Shown: positions 47,560-62,711, numbered from the stretch's first letter. The stretch is DNA of 64,000 nt from Danio rerio (GCF_049306965.1 NC_133196.1:15151501-15215500), one strand, 5' to 3'. Numbers and translations: made by a program. The notes: generated from the sequence alone by a model not told the origin.

Positions 47560-48470
47560 TAAATAGACAAGTTTGTGCTTTAGCCATTCGGAAAAAAAAA
47601 GAAAGTCACACTAGTACCTATTCAGTCAAAAGTGACCGACCATAGGAAATGAATGGGAAATTGTGTGTACAATCTACAAATTAGCCAGAATGTTGAGAAA
47701 GAGAGAGAAAAAGAAGTATACAGCAGTGGAGGGGTGGATCTCTTCAACAAAAAAAGTGGTATATCAACACACCCACAAACACAGAGATGCACACAAACAT
47801 GCACACCTATGAACCACTGTGTGTAATACACAGTTTTGACAATATCTAAACTCCAAAAGAAAAGCTCACAGTAGTGAAATTGTGAGCCTCTAAAACAAAG
47901 GCTGAAATAAACTGACACACGCACCCACCTATGACTTAAAAAATGCTTATGTCGAAATAAATCTCTGTATGTTCTATAGAGAGCTATACAGGCATCTACT
48001 GTAGTGTTTTACACTGACATTACACTGCTTTTTCTTTTCTTTTTTGTTTTCAACCAGATGGAGATAATCTGCTTCCTCAAAATTTTATTTAAATGGGAGA
48101 GTCTCTATTCCAGTTAGAAATACTGTACCAATTAAAAGTATAATAATAAATAAAATAATAATCATTTTAGAAATCCCATTGTGTTTAATAGTGAAAAAGT
48201 TTTATAATAAATTACTGCATGAATATTATTTCAACCTAATCCTCTCAATGCAAAATGAATAATTAAACAAAAAAATAAAAGTAAAATAAAATAAATAAAT
48301 ATATATATATACACTAAACAATTTTTTTTAATGATATGTTTAAGGTCTTTGGCAACTTTTATTCCAGCCAAACTAAAAGAATTGTAATTTTTCTCCAGAA
48401 GACAAATACAGAAATGTAGTATTATATGGAAACATCTTGAATGAATTTACACAACATGCACGTCATTTCA
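47560..48470. other. Intergenic DNA between slc31a2 and niban2
   Basis: No gene is seen. AT-rich, with a short (TA)n at 48299-48311. The minus-strand frame at 47622-47924 contains a cacaca-derived Cys/Val run and no domain. Confidence 0.4.
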
Positions 48471-49927
48471 AAAAGTCATTTATTCATCCATTGCTTCCTT
48501 ACAAATGCAACAGAAGCCATAGAAAATATCATAATGAACAAACTCTTAAAATAAATAAAGATAACCGATGACATATTTGTGAGAAGCTAAATGATGTTGC
48601 TTTTAGATAAACGAGCAGAAAACATTCAAACATAAATACATCCAGTAATGAATAAGTAACCATTTTATCCTCATTCTATTTAAAAAACACTATCCCACAT
48701 CCACATTCCAGAGCAACTAAATTCTCTCACATAAATGCATTTCAGCAACTGCACCGGACCATTTTTGCGCTTTCACTAGGTAAATGAGTGCAATAATATT
48801 ATATCAGAAGTAGAACTCCTCACTGTTTTCCTACTTCAATCCGCTGGCATAAATTCTAACAACTTCAGATTCTTCACCATTTTATGGGTGTTGCGGAAAT
48901 TGGAAAGAGGATTAATGTACAATACGAGTGTGTCTGTGAGCAATAAACACACGTTATTTAAATTAAAATGTTAATTTAATGACTCTTAGACCATTTTATT
49001 TCTTTAATAAGAATTAAAGACGATTATTAATTGTGTATTAATTGTGTTGATTAATAATAGTTCATGAAATGATTCATAAAGTGCAACTTAACAGCTACCA
49101 GCACTTTCAGAGTCAAATATACAAATACAGGCAGAACAAAATGAATGCCTGTGACTCCTAATGAGTCTTATGAAGAGAAACGATTGCTCAATGCAAGACA
49201 GTGAACATTATTTACAACAGAACTGAAGACTGTTTGTAGAGTCTGTATTAAAGGTAATCATTTAGCAAATGATGTTGATCTTTTCCCCAGTGTATCATCA
49301 GTGTTTGTTTTGTATGTGAGTTTTTGACTCTAAAATGGTCTTTAACTTTTTCATTTAATCTTAGATGGCCTGTGGGTGAAGAAATATTCCTATTATCTCT
49401 CATTCATGGGTGAACATTCCTGTAAAATGCCTAAACACAGAGACACTATTAAGATAAAGGTCACTTCAAATATTCATCATCAAGCACAAAGTAAAAACTA
49501 CACGCATTAAAAAGAAAGCTCTAATTTATTTGAACGCATTTGCAGAGTTCTTGTATAAGTGCTTAAATATGCAGCATAAATACATGAATTAGTGTTTGAA
49601 TAAAGTCCACCATTAACGGAAACTTAAAAAAAAACAAGATATGACTGTAGTTGAGATCATCGAACGCAGCCACTTCACTGTTAATAAGAGTTTTACCAGA
49701 TTTGCATTAATACTAACCTCCTCGCTGATGTAAAGAGGTGAAGCGTATTGGTTTACGATCAAACCACAGTCCGAGTAATGACTGCTGGAACTGTCCCAGT
49801 CAGTTTATGAAACCTCTGCCACATAATAGTCATTAGTGTGGGAGTCATGAGTAACATAAAATCAAACAAATATAAGGCACACAAGGTGATAGAAATCTAT
49901 ATATGGAGAATATTTCTATATATTTAT

Positions 49928-50010
<83 letters not shown>

Positions 50011-50154
50011 CACACACTTCTTAACGATACACATTTCTCAATATCTAAATTAAAGAAAAAATAAAACATAAAAACTAAAATTAAGGCCAACTTGGCTGAA
50101 ATATCAACCATAAACAAAGAAAAAAAAGAGGTCTGGCTTTCATTCAAGCCTTAC
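48471..50154 (-). other. niban2: Probable niban2 3' UTR
   Basis: Sequence following the niban2 stop on the minus strand is largely free of recognised transposons for about 1.7 kb. The minus strand carries AATAAA at 48484-48479, a plausible polyadenylation signal, but other AATAAA words exist and the choice is a guess. It contains the tetranucleotide repeat at 49927-50018. Confidence 0.4.
49927..50018. repeat. (GCAC)n followed by (AC)n microsatellite
   Basis: About 18 uninterrupted GCAC units, then about 9 AC units, with no interruptions seen. It starts about 137 bases past the niban2 stop as the gene reads, so it is probably within the transcript as (GT)n-(GTGC)n. The Cys/Val- and Arg/Thr/His-repeat reading frames over it are artefacts. 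Confidence 0.95.
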
Positions 50155-52848
50155 TCAGAGCAAACATCTTTCACCTGTAATTTCGACTTCTGGTTTCTTT
50201 CCCAAAGCATCATCATCATCACGACGAGTGTCTAAATCAGAGCTGGGAGTTTCCACCAAAGTTAACACCACCTGCTCTGCGTCCACCTCCTTGTCATCTG
50301 TGATTGGCTGAGACTCTACTTCTTCTACATTCTCATTGGCTGGAGACTGAAATCCGCTGTCATCATGGTGACGAGGGCTGGAGTCAGTCGACATTTGTGC
50401 GAATTCTCCATCAGAGTCGATGGCGGGGTCTTCCTGGATGGCGATCTCGATCTGCTGAATGGCGCTCTCGATGGCGGACACACTTTGCTGCTCTTCTAGA
50501 GTCTCTTTTCTTAATTCCGAGTCTTCATCCGCCATTTTTAGAGGTATTGTTTCTGTCACAACAGTGATGCCTTTCACTTCATCGCTCTCTTCCAAAGCCA
50601 ACACCCCATTGGTTAATGGCAAGCCATGTTTTTCAGCAGGTTCGACCACTTCCAGCACAGGGTTTATGAGGTGTCGGATCTCATTGACTTTGTCTGGAGA
50701 GCCTGTTTTCTTCTCGACTACTTTCAGGGGGGTTTCTGCTACTACATCCAGTCCTTCGTTTTCTTCTGGGATGCCTTCTATTCCTGGCACCTCCTGGCAG
50801 GACTCGTAGGGCAAAGGCATCCCGTCGATATTTATCATTGAGACTATTTGTTTGCGTTTCCTGTTGGTAGCTTCTCCCTTTTTCTCGCCTTTGACTCCTC
50901 CAAACTGTCCTCCCCAGTCGATTGTTTCGTCTCCCAGCAGGTGCAAGTTGGGGTCACTGTTGGTCAGGACCATGCTGTCTCTGTACAGGTTGTGTCTGCG
51001 CTGGACTGCAGCTTCTTTCACGGCTGCAAAATGGGAGGACGGAATGATTGAAGAATGCATTGAAACACTTTAAGGTTCAGAAATGTCTTATTAGGGGCTG
51101 TAGACGCTCACCCATCATGATGTCTTTGGTGACGGACTGTAGAATCACCTCCTCAAAGATGTTTTCTACTAGGATGAATCTAGAGAAGTCTTCAAAAATG
51201 AGCTCCTTGAACTTGGGCAGATCCTAGGTGTAAAAGATTTTTTAAAAAGTCATGTTAAATGCACCGCCTTCATTTTTAGTGCTTTATAATAAATATTTTT
51301 AGACAGTTACCTATAGAAGCTGAACAATCTAAGGATCTGAGAATCCTTGTATCAAACTTATGTTTGTGTTGCTTCAAGAAAGCAACCATTTTTTTGTGTT
51401 GTGTTTTATTTTCATTTGTTTATATTCATTTATTTTACATTTAATTATTTTTTTTAATCCTAGGATCATTAGTCATTTATATAATTAGCATTATATCATT
51501 TTATTGATTATTACTTAATGATTTGATCAGTAATTTTCCATTGCTGTTGATTATGGTATAATAGCACGTGTTGGATTTATCCTGCACTAAATCATAAGAT
51601 TATTCAATTAACTCTGCTATTTCTTTAGCATCATTACTTTGTCTTCTGCTTCTGCTCCTCTTTGACTTTCTCAGTCAACTCCTATATCAATAGGAGATTG
51701 TTAATTCACTTTGAATACTGTTCAACAGGTTTGGATGTTAGACGGCTCTGCTGGCTTGTTGTCTGGATACCCAGAGACACAGACATTTTCTGACAGGATC
51801 TGGCATCTGGGGCTAGATTTTACTTATCTGGCATGGAGAGTGTGATCAAACAAAGCTCAGCAACCAACTAACACATATTTACTGAAACATAAAAAAATTC
51901 TGTTGTACTATCATAAATACTACTATTATTCAAAACAGGACTAAAAATAAAATATTAACAAACTAATTAAATACTTGTTAAAAGTAATAATAACTATTAA
52001 AAAACAACAATTATAACAACATGACGTTAAAAATACTAATGGTTATTTACAAAATATGACAAGGCAAAAGAAAATAAGATGCAATTAATATTAAATAATT
52101 TCCAAACAAAAATAATAATAATTATTCTAAACACAATTGGGTTAAAAAAAAAAAAACTATTATTATAGAAGTAGAAACTCATTATTATCTTTTTTTTTTA
52201 TATATATTTTTTGCTAATGCTAGTAGCTTTTTGTAACCAGATTTAAAAAAATAATAATTATATTTATCACCAATGCAACTACTAAAAAATATATAAATTT
52301 AAATTTTTTTATTTAAATTTTTTTTAACCTGGGCAGGGGTTCTGGAGGTTTCACCAAGTCAAATTTAAGACTTTTAAGACCATTATAAAGCAAATGCAGA
52401 CTTATACAGGACTAAATGGCATGGTTGGGCCAATGAAAAAGATTTTAACATGCCTCATCGAAACCATTTTAATTTAGTGTTTTCTTAACCAGATATTTTA
52501 AATGTCAAAACAAGCTAAATCTAGTTAAAATATTTACTAGTTAAAAAAACTATGATAAACTAAATTTATACAGTTTGTCTAAAATACAAGGAGAACGTTT
52601 AAACAGATGTTATTGTAAATACGTTAATTACACCATATTGGTTTTATTGAGATGAATTATTGATGATTGGTCAGCCCGACTGGGAAACTACATAGACAGA
52701 GGAAAATTAAGACCTGTTTTATTGATTTAAGACCTACGACTCAAAATTTCACTGAATATAGGACCTTTTTGGGTCTAAAATTTAGTTTTTTTTTTTTTTT
52801 AATTGAAGACTTTAAGACCCTGCAGAAAAAAGTGATGTGTGGCATGGC

Positions 52849-52912
<64 letters not shown>

Positions 52913-54081
52913 AAAAACTAAATCACTAAAAAACAGGTTCATTCCATGTACAAACCGGTGAACAGGACGGAGAGAGCTGTTTCAGCATGTACGGTATGAT
53001 GATCTGAAGCAAAGCCTCCCTGAAGAACTTCTTCCTCACCGTGCTGCTGTCATAGTCATATTTCTGCAGGTCAAGAACAAACGCAATTAAAGGTGAAGAA
53101 CAGGGTCAAAATAAAGCAGTGATCCAGGAGCTGTGTGTGTCAGACTGACTTTGAGCACTCTGTCCTGGCAGCGCTGGATGTTCTTGCACAGATCCTCTCT
53201 GCTGTGGCCATCTAGACTCTGATGAAGCAGCTGCTCAAACGTGTACACGGCGTCGTCCATTTGCTGTATTCACAAACAGAGGAGCTTTAGACAGACTATC
53301 ATCAACAGATGTGCTTTATATGTAAATTCCAGAAGCCTGTGTGTAAATGTATGCCGAAAATTTAGATTACCCTGAGATAAAAAAAAATATATTCTTGCAA
53401 TTTTTGGGGACAACCTAATTATTTGAATGTTCAATCAACTTGAATGTGTTAAAACAGGTTAACTTAAGCGATTTGCGTTGGGACAACATGAATGAATTGT
53501 GTGGAAGCCTGCACTTTTTACAGTGTGTATACCAAAATATAAGAGTAGTTAAAAATCTGTTTGCATAAATTACCCAGATATATGTACCAAAAATCGATCT
53601 CGAGTGAGTGAATAAATGAATGAACAAATGAATAAGTAAGTTAATAAATCAGTGAGAGAGTGAATGAATCAATAAATGAACTCTTCAATGAGCGAGTAAC
53701 AATGAATCAGTCAGTGAATCATTGACAGACTGAATGAAAGTGAGTGAGAGATTAACAAAGACAGTGATACTATTATTTTAAAACATCAGATATGGGTAAA
53801 GTAGTGTTCTAATATAAGACGGTGTAAAATCAATCATATAAAAAATGAAATCAAATGATTTATTTTGTATAACATATCATAAAAAATGTCACACTTGAAA
53901 TCATTCAAATTTCTTGCCGACAAATAGAAAAATCCCATAGATTTTTACATTAGATGTCGCCTACGCTATTGTTGTTTATCGGAATGAATGTGTCAATAGA
54001 GCTTTCGTTTAGTACAGGGTAGACCTGCTTTGAAATACATGTGGGGACCAAGGTACACTGGAGGACTGCCCATCCAAAGCC

Positions 54082-54113
<32 letters not shown>

Positions 54114-57100
54114 GCACGCACGCACACACGCACGCACGCATGCACTCACACACAACTATGATTGGGTGTTTTACCGATGGTCCGTATGCAAATATTTTTT
54201 TTAAATCCTCACTTTTCTACATTGATGAATAAATGAGCACACGGGTATTGCAGACAAAGAGCGTGTTTGTGTGCATGGAATTGTATTATCCTCCCTACCT
54301 GTTAGGTGAAACACTCCCCCTCTCCTGCCTTAACTTCTCATTCTGACAGAGAAAGTGATTCGTTTGTGAATGAATCCCCATTATAAATGACTCGTTCACT
54401 TAGCTGACAATAATACAAGTTTCTAGCACCGCAGCGTCTTGTCATTTCATTCACATTGCTAAATTTTCTTCAACAAAACTAGCATAATTAAGCCTTGTAT
54501 TGAGTGTGAGTTGGTGCTACTTTGCCTTATGGTCAGTGCAATAAGAGATTGTATTATCATTAATAATCGTTAGCATAAAAGTTTATAACATACAAAAATG
54601 TAAAAACTGAAATCTCACCTAAGAAACCATTTCCCTTTATGCTTTGTTTTCTTTGTTTGCTCATTATTACACGCGCACACAGCGCTAAAGTTCAGCATCT
54701 TCACATTGGCTTTAGTCTTGACTAGTGCGGTTGAATGACATTTATCCTGGGAGCACTGTACAAATGTGGCGGCGCTATTGACATATGCTTCGGGTCCCTA
54801 TGCAATATCTAGTGTATATATATCTATGGATAAATCCTAGTGGTTTGAAGCACAATGGAAAAGTATAAACATTTAAATCACTAGTTGTTACAATTTAATT
54901 ATATATTTAATAAATATTTTATTATTGTTATTATTATTTTATTATCATATATTATATTTTTAAATATATATTTCATATATGAATACAAATTTATATTTAA
55001 ATGGAGTCATTCAAGAATTAATCAAATAATTTCTTAATTCGCCTGATAAGATTTTTTTGATATTCAGAAACTATTTTTATATTGAAACTATCATCGTCAT
55101 TATTTTTTGCTCTGAAAAAAAGTAATATTTTTAGCACATATTATTACACATTATTGTTACTGCTGTGATGTCAAAGAGCTCAACTGCCAGTACACCTGCA
55201 AAAACATGCATCACCACAGGGTGGCGCTCATCAACAACAAACTGCAGCTCAGATTTATTTATTTATTTTTAATATTCTTTAGCATAATGCTTAATGTATG
55301 AACACTTTTTTGTTGTTGTTGTTGTTCAGAACCAGAAAATGATTAAAGGCTATGAAATGACATATCAAATCAAATTTTAAGCAGAAGTTTCAAGTACTGC
55401 AAAAATGTTTTAGTCATTCAGATTGATATGAAAAAATGAGAGTGTGGGTTTGAGCAGAGACCTGTCTCATGAGGATCTGAGCTCTCTGGATGAACACTGA
55501 AGGGCTGGAGACGTCACATCTCTGCTGGAGGCCTTCCAGGTTCAACGTCTCCATCTTCTCATAGCAACTCTGCATCTTCACCGGATGGAAGGCCAGCATT
55601 GAAATCTTGTCCATATACTAGAACGAGTGTGGAGAGGGGTTAATGAATTAAGCATTCATTGTAGCTGAATATGTTAACATTGGCTGCATTTACATGGACA
55701 TGTTTTACCTCATTCTGAATAAGACAATATTACGATTGAGGCGTTTACGTTAGTCACTTTTAGAATCATCAGTAACAATCCTGTTTTATATTTTATAATA
55801 CACAGATAAACTGCAAATGCCATTACATCCAACACAAAGCCTTCCAGTGTTCCCTACAGAATTTGACGTATCACTTTTACAGTTTGCCTTCATTCATTGT
55901 GGGGTGTGAAGGTATCCATATGCGGTCTCATTTTTATGAAAACTTCAAGGGCAGTTAATTATTTCTCATCTTATATGTACAAACAGATGGCAGCGGGTTT
56001 GAATTACTGCTCAAAGCTTTAATGTGCTTTTGTTTGCAGTCAAACACTTGCAAAAAAAAAAAAAACAAGTAAATATGCTTTTGTTTGCCTATTGAACTTA
56101 TTCTGCAGTGTGATCTCTGCCATTGTTTTAATACTTCCAGTTCAAAGTACTTGGTCCACAAAGAAGCGTGCTTATATAAATATATGAAAATACTAGTTTG
56201 CAACATAAAGCAGCATAACAAGCTGGTTTTTTTGTGTGGCTAAAAACAAAATCAAATGGAATGAAGCCTATTAGTTTTCAATAGCTGCATTAGCTCTTAT
56301 GAAAATGTTCTGATAATGTTTTTGGTTGGGTTTCTGCACACTGCGGTCAATGGAGGGTTAGCTGTTGGATTTAATAAAAAAAGTCTACACTTATATCCAG
56401 GGCTCGTTTTTTTAAATGTAATCCACTAGGATTTTGGATAAGGGATTGGATCAAATCTTGAAAATGGGTTTTTCAAAAGAAAAAAACGGATTACATAATT
56501 GGATTAGATCACGTAATCTAATCTTGGTTTTGATCCGGATTGAACCTTTACTTTGGGTTTTTCAGACCTTTTTTGTAGGATTTGGATCACATTGATCCAA
56601 AAAACCTGGATTAAACTGATCCCATCAGAAGGGTGGATTTAGTGTGGATTTCTTGCCCAAAATGTAATGGAAACTTTAAAAATGTATTAAATAACACTAT
56701 TTTTGGATCATGCAGTATCTTACGAGATATACTGTTTATTCATAAGGTTTTAATTATATTTGTTCATCTGTCAGGCTATAGTGATTATTGGCTTTAACGT
56801 ATTCAGCCTTTCAGTATAGGCCTATAGCAAAGTAGAAATTGCTTGGCCTCATAAAATAATCCCTCAAACAGCTGTCAAAATTGACCAAAAACAATACATT
56901 TTATTCTGTCTCTAATTGATATATATATATATATATATATATTCATCACAATGGAAAATATTTTTATTTTTAGAATATTTATTAGTGATGCATACAATGA
57001 TTACAGAATAACAACAACAAAAAAAGCAAGGAATGGCAATCACTGATTTTTGAAATCACATTTAACAATTGCAAAAAGAGACTGGGCAGAAGCACAGCTT

Positions 57101-60100
57101 CATCTGGCAGAGGAACAACCGACTCTGACCACACTGCAGCAAACCAAGGCCTGACTTGAGATTCGCCCCCTAAAGGCTTTGCTCAGACAAGCTGCTCTCT
57201 CCACATCAGATGAGGAAGTTTGAACTTATTGTGGAGTTTTTGACATTAAGTCTTTTTTTTATTTACATCTATATTTAAAAACTTATTATAAATACCTCAA
57301 TGTACAGTGTTTGTGTTGAGGTCTCAGATGAGCGGACTGCTGGAAGAGGATGGGGTGGGGGTTTTATTGTTTTTAGTTTTTTTTTTTTTTTTTTAATGTG
57401 TGTGTTTTCATTTCAAATAAAAATAAAGATATATTGACCCCACACTGGCTATTCTACTTGTTGCTCTTTACATAGGCCTATCTATCCATTTACACTGAGC
57501 ACTGGTAATCCAGATTTAGTGATCCTGAAAAGTTCCTATCCGGATCAGATTGATCCAATCCAATGTTGCTTTGAAAAACTGGCTCAAAAAGTGAGCTGGA
57601 TTACGTGATCACGGATCGCAAAAACAGGATTACTAAATCCGGATCAATTTTATCCGGATTAAACCATTTGAAAAACCGGCCCCAGAAGATAAACAAAGAT
57701 CTCATGGAAACTAAAACAACATAAATGCGAGTAATAACAAAAGTTTTTTATTTTTGGATGAACTAATCTTTTAAGGTAGTAAAAAAATCTGTTTAGGAGG
57801 TATATTCTATATGATGTCCTGTGTTGTTGTTTTTTTTACCTCTCCCAGTTTGTCTTTGCTGCTGTCGTTCATTGTGTTCTTGCTGACCTCCACCAGCTCT
57901 CGGAAGAGGATGTCCCTCACTTCAGCAAATCCTCTGCTCGTGGGCTCCATGAGGGCCTCCAGGATGGAGTGGATGTAGGGCTGAATCTTGCTCCTCACAA
58001 ACTGTTCAATGCGGGGCAACACCAAAGCTTCAAGCAGAGGATTGGACAAATGTTAGAACAGGACTTCCTTTATGGTAAAACCAGAGATGTCCAAAGTAGC
58101 GCCTTTGGGTTAAAGTTGGCCCACTGTAACCTTTTGATTCAAGTGTTACTCACTGCAGAGCCACATGGGCAGAGCTGAGCTCCAGCTCCTCCTAGCTCTT
58201 CTACCAGTGATATCACTGAGGGTCGGGGTTAGGGGAACGCTAGGGGTGCACATTAGTTGTGTTTGACTTCATGCAGCGCTGCGCAGACTGATCGAAATCG
58301 GTCTTAAAATGCTAGACGCTAGACGCCACGTGACTGTCACATGTGGTATCAAAGTATTCAGCCGCTGCAGCATCTAAAGAGCAGGTGCTGCGATGATGGC
58401 ACTGATTTTACACGATTGGCCGAGCTCACCGCATGACAAAAACCACGTGTGTTTCGGGTTTATTAATGGACAAATTCAGTCTCACAAATTTTAAACAAAC
58501 AATTAGCTTTTTATACCCTCGCTCTCTTGTACACATCATGTTTATTAAAAGACTACAAATATTTGACTGCAGTATCATCTTTTGATTATCATCAATGATC
58601 CTGACACTCCTAAAAAAGTTTCTTAAATTAAAGTTAAAAAAATATTTTATTAACTATAAAAAATATAATTATAAAATATTTTTTAAATAATTTTAAAATA
58701 TTTCAAAAATATATTAAAATGTTTTAGAATTTGTGTTTCTTGTTTTCCCCTTATTTCTCATGCATTTGTTATATAGGCTACTTAAATTAAATTCATAATT
58801 CATTTACTGCTTAAAAATGAACAATAGTTTGTAGAGACTGTATTCTGTTTTATTTGTACTGTAAATCTTTTGTTGTTATTGCAGTAAATAAATCAATAAA
58901 TGATCTCTCCATGTGATCGGTCATCATGACTGCAGCAACTTTGAGCCCCGAAGTGTTCGGCTTGATGGCTCCGTTGTCAACTCCGCCCCTGCCTGTGCTT
59001 GGCTAATCTTTTTGATTGCCGGCTGCAGCCGTCAGCTTATAGGAGGCGGAGCTGGAGCTCAAGCTCCCCCTCATTTGTCCACCATCACATCTGAGAATGA
59101 TGGAGAGGGTTGGGGGGAATGCCTTTAACAGAGCTTGTCTCTTCTAATTTGACGTGACATTTTTTTGTTTGTTTTATTACTCGGCTATAAAAAGCAAACT
59201 GAAATTAAATGTTTTAATAAGAAGAATAGTAAATGAATCTGAGTTGGGCGAAGCAGTGGCGCAGTAGGTAGTGCTGTCGCCTCTACAGCAAGAAGGTCGC
59301 TGGGTCGAGCCTCGGCTCAGTTGGCGTTTCTGTGTGGAGTTTGCATGTTCTCCCTACATTCACGTGGGTTTCCTCCGGGTGCTCCGGTTTCCCCCACAGT
59401 CCAAAGACATGCGGTACAGGTGAATTGGGTAGGCTAAATTGTCTGTAGAGTATGTGTGTGTGAATGTGTGTGTGGATGTTTCCCAGAGATAGGTTGCGGC
59501 TGGAAGGGCATCCTCTGCGTAAAAACTTGCTGGATAGGTTGGCGGTTCATTCCGCTGTGGCGACCCTGGATTAATAAAGGGACTAAGCCGACAAGAAAAT
59601 GAATGAATGAATGAATCTGAGTTTTTAAATACTGTTTTAAATACTCGACGGATAGAGCAGTGTTTCCCAACCCTGTTCCTAGAGGCACACAAACACCTAT
59701 TTTGGATGTCTCCCTTATCTGAGCCATTCATTTCAGGTTTCTGAGTCTCTTCTAATGTTTTGATGATTTGATTCAGGTGTGTTTGAATAGGAAAACAGGT
59801 TGTAAATGTATACTGTTGGTGTGCCGTCAGGAACAGGGTTGGAAAACACTGGAATAGAAGACTATGCAGAAGACATCTGTGAGCAAATCAAAAACTAGCG
59901 TAACTCCATTCTGTTATAAATGAGATTGTTTTTGTTTTTACTATGATAAGTTAAATTTTAAAAATAAATAAATAAAATAATAATAAAAATAATAAATAAA
60001 TAATGCAACTATATTTAACTTCGGCCTTCTAGACTCAAACAAGTTTGGTTTTTGGCCCTTCATAAGAAAAACTTTGGGCACCCCTAGGTAGAACAACCGA

Positions 60101-62216
60101 TATGCTCAATATGTGTGTACACATTAAATGTACTATGTACCATAGCAGTTTTTTTCTGTGAATGCAAAATTCTATGCACAACATTTTTATTTTTAGGAGT
60201 GCTTACAAAAATTAGGAAAGCAGCTAAAAATGTAGAAACTTAAATTAAAAGTTTAAATAAGTATACTGTGGAACACCACTACTGACAAAATGCCATCAGC
60301 AGTAAGTCAGTCTGACCATTAGGAACTACAAAAAAGGTTAGAAAAGAGAAACTCATGCTTAGGTGTATAACAAGGTTTCTCTTTGATTGTTTACTATAAA
60401 CGTATAATAAAGGTATTAGCAAAACATCATCTATAGGTCAGTATGAATGTACTACAAACCTTCACAATGTGAAAAAGGTGTATTGCAGTATTTTGTTTCA
60501 TAAAATGTATGAGCATAAATAGAGCTATTGGGAAAAGCTCATCTACGGCAAGTCAGTCTGACCACAAAGCATATACTACCTTCTAAACCGGCATTGATTT
60601 AATAATGTTTGGGTTTTGGCACTGTGTATGTAATTGGCATACAGTTCCTATGCCAGCATAGTGAATGTCCGATGATTAAAGCTTAAAACTTTACAGAAAG
60701 CTTTGATGGATTTCATCATAACACAAGCTGACAACGCTCTCATTCTCAGAAAGGAGGAGTTGGGATAAAAGAGCTGCAATGTATATTAAGACAAAATGAA
60801 TGTTGGCTTTGGATAGATCTATCATACGAGACCTCCAAAATTCCTTTAAAATGACATAATGCAGCACTTAGAATTGGTTAATAACATTTAAGTTCATGAA
60901 AACTGAAGCTTCAAACCTGCATAAGAAATATTTAGAGTGCACGTGAAATTTCACATCTCAAATATGTGAAGTTTGCTTTCTTAAAGGGATAGTTCACCTA
61001 AAAATGAACATTTATTAACTATTTACTCACCCTCAAGTGGTTTAAAACCTTTGATTTTTTAAAACAAATTAAGATTTTCAAAGAAGCTGAAAACCTGTAA
61101 CCATTGACATCCATAGTAGGAGAAACAAATACTGTGAAAGTCAATAGTTCAGCATTCTTCAAAATATCTTTTTTTGTGTTAGTTTAATCAAAGAACAAAA
61201 CTCAAAGGTTTGAAACAAGTTAAAGGTGAGTAAATAATGACAGGATTGATCCCTTTAAGTGGTTGTGAGAAACAACCAAACAGACAAGGAACTTTAATGC
61301 CTAATTCTGTTATGTCTCACTCCTTATATTAGTGTCAAAAGTAAGAACCCTTTGGAAGAAGCTCAATAATGAAGCTGAAGACTGAACACAACGACTCTAG
61401 ATCACATAAAGGGCCCTTATATCAGTGAACAGGTGATTGTGGGAAAGCACCTGCCTTACATGTCAAAACAACCACTATTATACAAGCAGTATTGTTCATT
61501 ATAATGGTGCCATCACAAACACACACAGCTGGACTCAATAGTGATTTATACATAGATTAAATATAGACTCATACAAAAACTCAGAAAATATGCTGCCAAG
61601 ACCATATTTTTTAAGACATTTGAAATGTGCTACGGGTGCTTTCGGTGGAACAGTCGTAGCCACAAATGACACAAGAAAAATGTAGTGCTCCTGCCAAACC
61701 TACATTATGGCACGGCAGTCTGGGTGTTTTTTTTGGTTACAGCCGGACTAAGTCAAATGAGACTGAATTCCAGTGACTGTCTGCAAGAATGCGAGTCTGA
61801 AAAGCCGGTCATAATTTACTCACCCTCGATTTGTTACAAACATTCATGAGTTTTTTTCTTCTGTTAAATCAAATAAAGAAAGCTGGAAACCGGTAACCGT
61901 TGACTTCCTTAGTATTTGTTGTTTCATGCTATGGATGTAAATGGTTACAGGTTTAACCACTTGAAGTAAATAGTAAATTTTCACATATTGGGTCAATCAT
62001 ACTTCCAATTGTAGTCTTGTTTTTAGGGCAACATTATCAGAAAAAAAAAAAAAAAACCATTTTGGCCAAACCTGTAACTATTGATGCTTGGCAACTTTTT
62101 GGCACCAATTTGCTAAACTAAGGAATGATTGTATAATAAAACATTAATTGATTTATTGATTGTATAATAGAACAACTTTAGTTATATATTATTATTATTA
62201 TTATTAATATTTTTAT

Positions 62217-62259
<43 letters not shown>

Positions 62260-62290
62260 CAATAATATTAATGATAATGATAATCTTTAT

Positions 62291-62331
<41 letters not shown>

Positions 62332-62629
62332 TTTAATAAAAATTTTAATTAAATAATAATAATAATAATAATAAATCTTTAATAATAACAATAATAAATC
62401 TTTATTCAATAAAAATATCAATACATCTTTATTATTATTAATAATAATAAATATAATACAATAAATACAATACAATAAAAATCTTTATTTAATAATATAA
62501 TAATAATAATAATAATAATAAATGTATTCATTAAAAATTATTTATGTAATAATAATAATAATATAATACAAATATTTAATAATAATAATAACAACAACAA
62601 CAACAACAACAACACATCTTTATTTAATG

Positions 62630-62666
<37 letters not shown>

Positions 62667-62672
62667 ATCTAT

Positions 62673-62711
<39 letters not shown>

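Larger units (their letters stand above)
58082..60087. mobile_element. DNA transposon interrupted by younger insertions
   Basis: The left end 'agagatgtccaaagtagcgc' with 'gttggccc' and the right end 'ttggcccttcataagaaaaa' with 'ctttgggcacccct' are imperfect inverted repeats about 2 kb apart. Inside lie a second palindromic segment (about 58150-59095, with agctgagctccagctcctcc at one side and 'ggcggagctggagctcaagc' at the other), a DANA SINE (59246-59617) and a small MITE (59655-59852). The outer element begins only about 55 bases upstream of a niban2 exon acceptor (58027). Confidence 0.55.

Noticed and set aside
49838-50147. Arg/Ala/His/Thr-repeat and Cys/Val/Arg/Ala-repeat frames
   Set aside because: Translation of the (GCAC)n/(AC)n array on either strand.
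50304-51073. Plus-strand frames opposite the last niban2 exon
   Set aside because: Shadows of the 290-codon niban2 exon, which has clear homology on the minus strand.
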